A DNA stretch of 55,248 nt from contig DASTAE010000129.1 in the NCBI GenBank assembly GCA_035712985.1, forward strand, positions 1-55,248, written 5' to 3'. The stretch comes from Actinospica sp035712985. Lineage in GTDB: Bacteria > Actinomycetota > Actinomycetes > Streptomycetales > Catenulisporaceae. The stretch's first letter is position 1. Each line of letters begins with the position of its first letter. The translations under genes and the position numbers were made by a program. Below, piece by piece: positions 25,901 through 32,377 of the stretch. The notes under the pieces are model-generated. The model saw nothing but the letters and a program-made list of their open reading frames with translations. It did not search any database and was not told the DNA's origin.

Positions 25901-26810
25901 CCCGCAGGCCGCCCCGGCGCCCGCGCCGCAGCAGCTCAGGCAGCCCCCGGCCCTCCCGACCCCGCCGCCCGCCGTGCTCCCGCAGCGCGCCTCGGACGAC
26001 ACCGGCGAGTTCCGGCTCGGCCGCCGCGGCCAGGGCGGGCAGCAGGGCGCGGACGAGCTCTCCGGCTCCGGCGAGTTCACCGTGGCCGAGCGGCTGTTCG
26101 CGGCCGACCCGCTGCCCCCGGCCCCGACCACCGACGAGCGGCTGCCGATCTTCGAGGCGATGGAGTCCGAGTGGTTCCGCCGCCGCGACGAGGCGCGGGC
26201 GGCAGCGCAGAACCTGCGCGCCGGGGTCGAGGCCCCGGCTCCGGCGCCCGTCCCGCTCGCCGCTCCGGCGGCGCCGCGGGTGGAGCTCGAGGCCCCGGCC
26301 CCCGCCCCGGCCCCGCTCGAGGAGCCGCAGGTCGAGCTTCCGACCCCGCCGAGTCTCGGGACCACCACCCCGGACGCGACGAGCACCACCCAGCCCACGC
26401 CGTCGGCACCCGCGACGGCCGCACCGACCTCCGCAGGAGAAACGCCTATGGAGTCCCCCCTGCCAGGCCGGCAGCCCGCGCAGGACGTTCCCTCGCCGCA
26501 GCCCGCAGGCGCCGGCTCGGCCGCCTGGTCGTCCCCGGGCGACGAGGGCTGGCGCGCGGCCCAGGCCGCCGCGAAGCCGGTGGCCGCCGGCCTGACCCAG
26601 AAGGGCCTGCCCAAGCGGGTGCCCAAGTCGAACCTGGTCCCCGGCTCGGCCGGCGGCACCGGGGCGGCCAAGGCCACGCCCCCGGCGATGCCCGCCCGTT
26701 CCGCCGAGGAGGTGCGCGGCAAGCTCTCCAGCTTCCACCGCGGCCTGCGCCAGGGCCGCGACGCGGCGACCGGGCAGGGCGGCGAGCAGACTCCCGAGGG
26801 CGAGAAGTGA
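22959..26810 (+). CDS. cvnA: Conservon sensor-like histidine kinase CvnA
   Basis: CvnA proteins are membrane sensors heading the four-gene conservons of actinomycetes. They are thought to form a complex with CvnB, C and D resembling a eukaryotic G-protein receptor system. The 1283-aa protein has a membrane helix at about residues 66-83, an extracytoplasmic NIT-like sensing domain, and a second helix near 390-412. A HAMP-like linker follows, then a HATPase domain with N-box ELLENAT (604-610) and G-box DSGIGM (637-642). No phospho-acceptor H-E-x-R-T-P box is seen. Residues beyond about 710 are Pro/Ala-rich with repeated NPF motifs. The GTG start at 22959 has GAGGG only three bases before it; a slightly later start is possible. 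Confidence 0.9.
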   Translation: MQTRPVTPRRESAQSGARSSGVNTAASERRRGIRPPGQPPVPGNSAGAERPGRFSIRSWRVRNRLFLLVCFPLIIAIGVAATRVNTLFQDRTHYANVKFQANTVATVETLVLALQDERQAAALCLATSNGGPCTSGNANYGDYTYAINNTNVVRDNLRASASAVATGSSYAAGLREATVEAVGRVDDLPSIEKVVTTSSAPYTTTYNAYTDMISDVIHVVANAASGASDISLTQDQQALTAITAMVEAEAEAAAITGQVIHDDGPLGPAIVQTAQANTLETALAAYTSSQNQFESVAAPSLVQSFNATVSGPEVAGSSAGNAAALAVLQSSNTNAAVAANQLNLSTSVADEDLPTTLGNLRAVQAATIAQMQNDTQSLLNNADNDLYLNIGVIIVALLLSFVGTIFVARSLTGPLSLLRAAALDIASTRLPEMVRRLRDADAATADANSRVEPIPISSSDEIGEVARSFDEVHQQAVRLASEQAMLRANVNSMFVNLSRRSQSLVQRQLRLIDELENSEQDPDQLANLFKLDHLATRMRRNGENLLVLAGEEPGRKWSQAVRLLDVLRAGASEVEQYERVQLQGLPDTNVVGRVVNDLVHLVAELLENATSFSAPETRVTVTANTLNTGGVMLEIEDSGIGMTPEELDDANERLANPPVIDVAISRRMGLYVVGRLATRHGIQVRLRRSAGGGITALVLVPSSLLAGIENEQAPVTELSATGVRNLGGVLPRRGAIGSEGFPAFAEQQDATGPQPHPQPTGLGSLSGLGVGGGQQDAPAPERALGQGIPSARTPLDEQTDLTLPTPPVGPPVNPFAGGAREEGPSTPLPFSQEPPSLPAAPFGAEGLPGLPGLPQQGGANPFAGEPRGHGGPFVPEQAPEAPAAPRPPAAPGNPFRAAPRNELNLGAPAPQQFQQLPPQAEPQLPLPTAPQPEPERSPAEPPPAPPARAAETTGQLPRIRDVGNTGQFPAVRNPAQPPAPAPQAAPAPAPQQLRQPPALPTPPPAVLPQRASDDTGEFRLGRRGQGGQQGADELSGSGEFTVAERLFAADPLPPAPTTDERLPIFEAMESEWFRRRDEARAAAQNLRAGVEAPAPAPVPLAAPAAPRVELEAPAPAPAPLEEPQVELPTPPSLGTTTPDATSTTQPTPSAPATAAPTSAGETPMESPLPGRQPAQDVPSPQPAGAGSAAWSSPGDEGWRAAQAAAKPVAAGLTQKGLPKRVPKSNLVPGSAGGTGAAKATPPAMPARSAEEVRGKLSSFHRGLRQGRDAATGQGGEQTPEGEK

Positions 26811-26955
26811 TGTCCGTGTCCATGTCCCTGCCCGGCGTCTCCCACGCGCCGGGGCTCCGCCGGTCTCGACCCGCCACCGCGTTACGAGGCACGATGGAGC
26901 CGGACGCAGCTTTGCCGAACCGTATTTCAGGCACTGATTTGGAAAGGGCACAACC

Positions 26956-27378
26956 GTGAGCGAGCTGAGCCAGGCCGCCCAGAACCTCAACTGGCTGATC
27001 ACGAACTTCGTGGACCGTGTGCCGGGGGTGGCGCACACCGTGGTGGTCTCCTCCGACGGACTGCTGCTCGCGGTCTCCAACGGCTTCCCGCGGGACCGGG
27101 CCGACCAGCTCGCCGCGGTCGCCTCCGGTCTGTCCAGCCTGACCACGGGCGCGGCCCGGATCTTCGAGGGCGGCTCGGTCACCCAGACCGTCGTCGAGAT
27201 GGTCCGCGGCTTCCTGTTCGTGATGGCGATCAGCGACGGCTCGGTGCTGGCCGTCCTCGCCTCCTCCGACTGCGACATGGGCCTGATCGGCTACGAGATG
27301 GCCCTGCTGGTGGAACGGGCCGGCGACGTCCTGACTCCCGCGCTGCGCGCGGAGCTGCAGAACTCGCTGCCCCGGTAG
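26956..27378 (+). CDS. cvnB: Conservon Roadblock/LC7 protein CvnB
   Basis: This 140-aa protein is a Roadblock/LC7 domain, as in MglB, normally acting with the small GTPase of the same operon. Typical features are NLNWLITNFVDRVPGVAHTV at the start, VVSSDGLLLAVSNG, and the helix DRADQLAAVASGL. The GTG at 26956 is preceded by GGAAAGGG. It follows cvnA after 145 bases, a region less GC-rich than the genes and possibly carrying an internal promoter. cvnC follows 33 bases later. Confidence 0.93.
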   Translation: MSELSQAAQNLNWLITNFVDRVPGVAHTVVVSSDGLLLAVSNGFPRDRADQLAAVASGLSSLTTGAARIFEGGSVTQTVVEMVRGFLFVMAISDGSVLAVLASSDCDMGLIGYEMALLVERAGDVLTPALRAELQNSLPR

Positions 27379-27411
27379 TCGCTGCTCTCCCCGACGCGAA
27401 GGACGGTTTCA

Positions 27412-27765
27412 TTGAGTTCAGGACAAGACTCCTCACCGCTTGTCCGCCCGTACGCCATGACAGGCGGCCGGACGCGGGCGCGCTATCAACTGGCCCTGGA
27501 GGCGCTGGTCACGACCACGCCGCAGGGACGCAACCCCGGCTACGGGCTCATGCCGGAGCATCAGCGCATCTGCGAACTCTGCGTCGAGATCAAGTCGCTG
27601 GCCGAGATCGCGGCACTGATGCGAATGCCCCTGGGCGTGGCCCGGGTCATGGTCGGCGATATGGCCGAGTCGGGTCTGATCGCCGTTCAGCAGCCGGGCA
27701 CCGCCGAAGGCAAGCCCGACCTCGCGCTTCTGGAAAGGGTGCTCCTTGGACTTCGCAACCTCTAG
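27412..27765 (+). CDS. cvnC: Conservon DUF742 protein CvnC
   Basis: This 117-aa protein is a DUF742 winged-helix-like protein, the third conservon member. The N-terminus has the conserved LVRPYAMTGGRTR. A recognisable helical pair follows: PEHQRICELCVEIKSLAEIA and then LGVARVMVGDMAESGLI. The TTG at 27412 follows AAGGACGG at good spacing. The 3' end overlaps cvnD by 20 bases, indicating coupled translation. The molecular role is not established; DUF742 proteins probably bridge the sensor and the GTPase. Confidence 0.93.
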   Translation: MSSGQDSSPLVRPYAMTGGRTRARYQLALEALVTTTPQGRNPGYGLMPEHQRICELCVEIKSLAEIAALMRMPLGVARVMVGDMAESGLIAVQQPGTAEGKPDLALLERVLLGLRNL

Positions 27766-28348
27766 CCCGGGCTACGCCGCGCCCGCGCCTTCGGGGCCGA
27801 CCACATCGGTCAAGATCGTGGTGGCGGGCGGGTTCGGAGTCGGCAAGACCACGTTCGTCGGCGCCGTCTCCGAGATCAACCCGCTGACCACGGAAGCGGT
27901 CATGACGGCGGCGAGCGACGGCATCGACGACCTGTCGAAGGTGCCGGACAAGACGACCACCACGGTGGCCATGGACTTCGGCCGTGTCTCGCTGGACCGG
28001 GATCTGATCCTGTACCTGTTCGGCACGCCGGGTCAGAACCGCTTCTGGTTCATGTGGGACGACCTGACCCGGGGCGCCATCGGCGCCGTGGTGCTGGTCG
28101 ACACCCGCCGACTGGCCGACTGCTTCGCCGCGATCGACTACTTCGAGGACGCGGGGCTGCCGTACATCATCGCGGTCAACTGCTTCGACGGTGTGCTCAG
28201 CCACGAGATGGACGACGTGCGCGAGGCCCTGTCGGTGCCGACCGACGTGCCGATCGTCACGTGCGACGCGCGGTCGCGGGAGTCGACCAAGCTCACGCTG
28301 ATCCGGCTCGTCGAGCACGCCATGTCGCGGTTCGCCGCGATGCGCTGA
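27746..28348 (+). CDS. cvnD: Conservon small GTPase CvnD
   Basis: CvnD is an MglA/Ras-like GTPase closing the operon. The 200-aa sequence has the P-loop GGFGVGKTT, the switch region TEAVMTA then KTTTTVAMDFG, a divergent G3 box LFGTPGQ, and a G4-like VNCFD in place of NKxD. These are the usual conservon variants. The TTG start at 27746 lies within the end of cvnC and is preceded by GGAAAGGG. A strong terminator follows ten bases after the stop. Confidence 0.94.
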   Translation: MDFATSSPGYAAPAPSGPTTSVKIVVAGGFGVGKTTFVGAVSEINPLTTEAVMTAASDGIDDLSKVPDKTTTTVAMDFGRVSLDRDLILYLFGTPGQNRFWFMWDDLTRGAIGAVVLVDTRRLADCFAAIDYFEDAGLPYIIAVNCFDGVLSHEMDDVREALSVPTDVPIVTCDARSRESTKLTLIRLVEHAMSRFAAMR

Positions 28349-28357
28349 CGCACGCCC

Positions 28358-28405
28358 GCAGGCCCCGGCCCGCTCTCCACCGTCCGGAGCGCGGCCGGGG
28401 CCTGC
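28358..28405 (+). terminator. Terminator of the cvn operon
   Basis: Perfect 13-bp arms GCAGGCCCCGGCC (28358-28370) and its complement (28393-28405) enclose a further CGCTC/GAGCG stem. It lies ten bases after cvnD. Confidence 0.85.
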
Positions 28406-28475
28406 GCGCGCCCGCGTCCGGCAGGGCTCTCACTCGATCGGACGCCGCGGCAGGTTAGCTTCGCCGCGCGCGGGT

Positions 28476-28481
28476 TACCGT
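28476..28481 (+). promoter_or_regulatory. Probable leaderless promoter of the MFS gene
   Basis: TACCGT ends seven bases before the ATG at 28489, and no Shine-Dalgarno sequence is present. The spacing fits a -10 element with transcription starting at the A of the ATG. No good -35 hexamer is seen. Confidence 0.5.
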
Positions 28482-28488
28482 GCGAAGC

Positions 28489-29901
28489 ATGGCGACGATG
28501 ACGACGAGTGTCCAAAAGGGCGAGGAGCACTTCGGCTACGTGGTGTTCATCGCGGCCGCGGCGGCGATGGGCGGCTTCCTGTTCGGCTATGACAGCTCCG
28601 TGATCAACGGGGCGGTCACCGGCATCCAGAAGCACTTCGACGTGGGGTCCAACCAGACCGGCTTCGCCGTGGCCTCGGCCCTGCTCGGCTCGGCGGTCGG
28701 CGCCTGGTTCGCCGGACCTACGGCCGACCGGATCGGCCGGGTGAAGGTGATGCTGATCGCCTCGGCCCTGTTCGTCGTCTCCGGCGTCTTCTCCGGCCTC
28801 GCGTTCAGCATCGTCGACCTGTCGATCTGGCGGATCATCGGCGGTATCGGCATCGGCATCGCCTCGGTCGTCGCGCCCGCCTACATCGCCGAGGTCGCCC
28901 CGCCGCAGTACCGCGGCCGGCTCGGCTCGCTGCAGCAGATGGCGATCGTGCTCGGCATCTTCATCTCGCAGCTGATCAACTACGGGCTCAACGAGGCGGC
29001 CAACGGCCAGACCACCAACAACCTGTGGGGCCTGCAGGCCTGGCGCTGGATGCTGATCATCGAGGCCTTCCCGGCGCTGCTCTACGGCCTGCTCGCGCTG
29101 CTGGTGCCCGAGTCGCCGCGCTACCTGATCGCCAACAACCGGCACCAGCAGGCGGTCGACGTGCTCACCAGGGTCGAAGGCCCGAAGATCGACGTCGAGG
29201 GCCGGATCGCCGAGATCCGCGCCGTGCTGCGCTCCGAGCACAAGCCCGGCTTCCGCGACCTGCTGGGGCCGAGCGGCTTCGTGCTGCCGATCGTGCTGAT
29301 CGGCATCGGCCTCTCGGTCTTCCAGCAGTTCGTCGGCATCAACGTGATCTTCTACTACTCGTCGCTGCTGTGGCAGTCGGTCGGCTACAACGTCGCCAAC
29401 TCGCTGCTGCTCTCGGTGTCCACCTCGATCGTCAACGTGGTCGGCACGGTCGTGGCGATCGCGGTGATCGACCGGATCGGCCGCAAGCCGCTGGCCCTCA
29501 TCGGCTCGGCGGGCATGACGATCTCGCTGGGCCTGGTCGCCTGGGCCTTCTCGCACGTGGACAAGGCCTCCGGGGTCTCCTCGATCCCGAAGGCCTACGG
29601 CACCACCGCGATCGTCGGCGCGCACGTCTACGTGTTCTTCTTCGCGATGTCCTGGGGCGTCGTGGTCTGGGTGCTGCTCGGCGAGATGTTCCCGAACAGG
29701 ATCAGGGCCCTGGCGCTCTCGGTCGCGGCGGCCTTCCAGTGGGTGGCCAACTTCGCGATCTCGCAGTCCTTCCCGAGCATGAGCCGCTGGTCGCTGTCCG
29801 GGTCCTACATCATCTACGCCTGCTTCGCGTTCCTCTCCATCCCCTTCATCCTCAGGTTCGTCAAGGAGACGAAGGGCAAGGCGCTGGAGGAGATGGGCTA
29901 G
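28489..29901 (+). CDS. MFS sugar:proton symporter
   Basis: This 470-aa twelve-helix transporter is of the sugar porter family (XylE/GlcP/GLUT-like). Hallmarks are GGFLFGYDSSVINGAV in helix 1, ADRIGRVKVM, the PESPRYLIANNR motif before the central loop, QQFVGINVIFYYSSLLWQ in helix 7, and DRIGRKPLAL. The QQ..GIN motif suggests a hexose or pentose substrate, glucose being likely by similarity to Streptomyces GlcP. The ATG at 28489 is preferred; a GTG at 28480 is in frame but lies on the putative -10 element. The stop codon overlaps the convergent valS stop. Confidence 0.93.
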   Translation: MATMTTSVQKGEEHFGYVVFIAAAAAMGGFLFGYDSSVINGAVTGIQKHFDVGSNQTGFAVASALLGSAVGAWFAGPTADRIGRVKVMLIASALFVVSGVFSGLAFSIVDLSIWRIIGGIGIGIASVVAPAYIAEVAPPQYRGRLGSLQQMAIVLGIFISQLINYGLNEAANGQTTNNLWGLQAWRWMLIIEAFPALLYGLLALLVPESPRYLIANNRHQQAVDVLTRVEGPKIDVEGRIAEIRAVLRSEHKPGFRDLLGPSGFVLPIVLIGIGLSVFQQFVGINVIFYYSSLLWQSVGYNVANSLLLSVSTSIVNVVGTVVAIAVIDRIGRKPLALIGSAGMTISLGLVAWAFSHVDKASGVSSIPKAYGTTAIVGAHVYVFFFAMSWGVVVWVLLGEMFPNRIRALALSVAAAFQWVANFAISQSFPSMSRWSLSGSYIIYACFAFLSIPFILRFVKETKGKALEEMG

Positions 29902-32360
29902 CCCAGCCGCACCGTCAGCTCCTCCGCCTCGGCGTACTCGATCGCGCCGAGGCGGCCCGCTGCCTGAAGGTCTGCTTGGAATCCGCGGATGTGCGGCACA
30001 GTTGACGCGGGTGCGGACACGACGGCCGCCGCAACCTCGGCGCGCATCGAGAGCTTCGCGTCCGACTTCGCCTTGCGCACCGCGCCGATCGCCGCCGACG
30101 CGGCGTCCAGCAGCCGCCGATCACCCGCCACCTCGGCCCATTCGTCCGCCGTCGGCCACGAGGCGGCGTGGATCGAGTCCTGATGCGTCCAGGACCACAC
30201 CTCCTCGGTCACGTAGGGCAGGAAGGGCGCGAGCAGGCGCAGCAGGCCGCCGAGCGCGAGCCGAAGGGTGAGGCGGGCCGAGTCGGAGCCCGCGTAGGCG
30301 CGCTCCTTGACCAGCTCCACGTAGTCGTCGCAGAAGGTCCAGAACAGCCGCTCGGCCACGGTCAGCGCCGTGCTGTACTCGTACGCGTCGAAGGCCGCGG
30401 TCGCCTCCGCGACGGTGGACTTGAGCGCGTCGATCACCGCGGCGTCCAGCGGCTCGGTCACGACGGCGCCCGGCGCGGCCTCCTCGAAGCCGTACACGAA
30501 CTTCGCCGCGTTCAGCACCTTCGTCGCCAGCCGCCGGCCCACCTTCATCTGCCGCGGCTCGAAGGCGGTGTCGGTACCCGGCCTGCCCAGTGCGGCCCAG
30601 TAGCGCACGCCGTCGGCGCCGTACTCGTCGATCAGGTGCTCCGGGGTGACGACGTTGCCCTGGGACTTCGACATCTTCTTGCGGTCCGGGTCCAGGATCC
30701 AGCCCGCGATCGCGGCGTGCTTCCACGGCGTCGCGTCCGCTTCGAGCAGCGAGCGCACCACAGTCGAGAACAGCCAGGTGCGGATGATCTCGTGCGCCTG
30801 CGGGCGAAGATCCATCGGATACGTCAGCGCGTGCAGCTCCGGGTCGTCGAGCCAGCCGGTGGCCAGCTGCGGCGTGAGGGAGGACGTGGCCCACGTGTCC
30901 ATCACGTCGGGCTCGCCGAGGAATCCGCCGGGCTCGCCGCGCTGCGCCTCGGTGAATCCGGCGGGCGTCGCGCTCTGCGGGTCCACCGGCAGGTCCGCCT
31001 CGTCGGGCAGGATCGGCCGCCCGTAGTCCGGCTGCCCCTCGGCGTCCAAGGGGTACCAGAGCGGGAACGGCACGCCGAAGTAGCGCTGACGGGAGATCAG
31101 CCAGTCCGCGGCCAGACCGTTGACCCAGTCGTCGTAGCGGGCCTTCATGAACGCCGGATGCCAGGTGATCTGCGCGCCACGGGCCAGCAGCTCGTCCCGG
31201 TGCGCCATCGTGCGGATGAACCACTGCCGCGAGGACACGATCTCCAGCGGCCGCTCGCCCTTCTCGTAGAACTTCACCGGATGCGTGATCTGCCGCGGCG
31301 GCGTGTCTCCCAGCAGCTCGACGATCGCCTTGCGCGCCTGGTTCGCCGTCAGCCCGACCAGCGGGTCGTAGGCCCGCTGCGCGCTCGGCGAGTCGAACTC
31401 GACGGCCCGCAGCCTGCCGTTGCGGCCGATGATCGTCCGCGTGGCCAGGCCGAGTTCGCGCCACCACAGGATGTCGGTCTGGTCGCCGAAGGTGCACACC
31501 ATCGCGATGCCGGAGCCCTTGTCGGGCTGTGCCAGGGGATGCGCGAGCACCGGCAGCCGCACGCCGAACACCGGCGTGGTCGCCTCTTTGCCGAAAAGTC
31601 CTTGGTAGCGCTCGTCATCCGGATGCGCCACCAGCGCCACGCACGCGGGCAGCAACTCGGGCCGCGTCGTCTCGATGAACACCGGAGCGCCGTCCACGGT
31701 GAATCGCAGCCGGTGATACGCCGACGGCCGCTCGCGGTCCTCCATCTCCGCGTTCGACACGGCGGTCTGGAAGTCCACGTCCCACATCGTCGGCGCCTCG
31801 GCCTGATACGCCTCGCCCTTGGCCAGCAGCCGCAGGAAGGCCGTCTGCGCGACCTTCCGCGCCCGTTCCCCGATGGTCGTGTACGAGCGCGACCAGTCCA
31901 CCGAGAGCCCGAGGCGGCGCCACAGGTGCTCGAAGGCGCGCTCGTCCTCGGCGGTCAGCTTTTCGCAGAGCTCGATGAAGTTGCGCCGGGACACGGACTG
32001 CGCCTCGGAGGTGGGCGTGAAGTCCGGGTCGTAGGGGAGCGAGGGCTCGCAGCGCACGCCGAAATGGTTCTGCACGCGGCGTTCCGTCGGCAGGCCGTTG
32101 TCGTCCCAGCCCATCGGATAGAACACGCTCTTGCCGCGCATCCGCTGGTAACGCGCGATCAGATCGGTGTGCGTGTAGGAGAACACGTGCCCCACGTGCA
32201 GCGAACCGGAGACCGTCGGCGGCGGGGTGTCGATCGAGTAGACCTGCTCGCGCGATACCGGGGCCACGAAGCGGTAGGTGCCCGACTCGGTCCAGGCCTT
32301 CGACCACTTCTCGTCGAGTCCGTCCACGGACGGACGCTCCGGCATCGGCGCGATCGCCAC
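29898..32360 (-). CDS. valS: Valyl-tRNA synthetase
   Basis: ValRS charges tRNA-Val. The 820-aa class I enzyme has the HIGH-like HVGH in TVSGSLHVGHVFSYTHTD, the valine-type WDDNGLPTERRVQN, the editing-domain region (IETTRPELLPACVALVAHP), and KKMSKSQGN. It is followed by a tRNA-binding helical domain. The GTG at 32360 follows GAAGGGAG. It starts 17 bases after the SpoIIE-type phosphatase gene, so they are likely co-transcribed. It converges on the MFS gene with a four-base overlap (CTAG). Confidence 0.95.
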   Translation of the reverse strand: MAIAPMPERPSVDGLDEKWSKAWTESGTYRFVAPVSREQVYSIDTPPPTVSGSLHVGHVFSYTHTDLIARYQRMRGKSVFYPMGWDDNGLPTERRVQNHFGVRCEPSLPYDPDFTPTSEAQSVSRRNFIELCEKLTAEDERAFEHLWRRLGLSVDWSRSYTTIGERARKVAQTAFLRLLAKGEAYQAEAPTMWDVDFQTAVSNAEMEDRERPSAYHRLRFTVDGAPVFIETTRPELLPACVALVAHPDDERYQGLFGKEATTPVFGVRLPVLAHPLAQPDKGSGIAMVCTFGDQTDILWWRELGLATRTIIGRNGRLRAVEFDSPSAQRAYDPLVGLTANQARKAIVELLGDTPPRQITHPVKFYEKGERPLEIVSSRQWFIRTMAHRDELLARGAQITWHPAFMKARYDDWVNGLAADWLISRQRYFGVPFPLWYPLDAEGQPDYGRPILPDEADLPVDPQSATPAGFTEAQRGEPGGFLGEPDVMDTWATSSLTPQLATGWLDDPELHALTYPMDLRPQAHEIIRTWLFSTVVRSLLEADATPWKHAAIAGWILDPDRKKMSKSQGNVVTPEHLIDEYGADGVRYWAALGRPGTDTAFEPRQMKVGRRLATKVLNAAKFVYGFEEAAPGAVVTEPLDAAVIDALKSTVAEATAAFDAYEYSTALTVAERLFWTFCDDYVELVKERAYAGSDSARLTLRLALGGLLRLLAPFLPYVTEEVWSWTHQDSIHAASWPTADEWAEVAGDRRLLDAASAAIGAVRKAKSDAKLSMRAEVAAAVVSAPASTVPHIRGFQADLQAAGRLGAIEYAEAEELTVRLG

Positions 32361-32377
32361 CCTCGTGCTCCCTTCGG

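Noticed and set aside
26810..26959. A 49-codon small gene between cvnA and cvnB
   Set aside because: Overlapping start and stop are attractive, but codon usage collapses in the second half (TTA, CGT, ATT, TCA, GAA). It was kept only as an observation.
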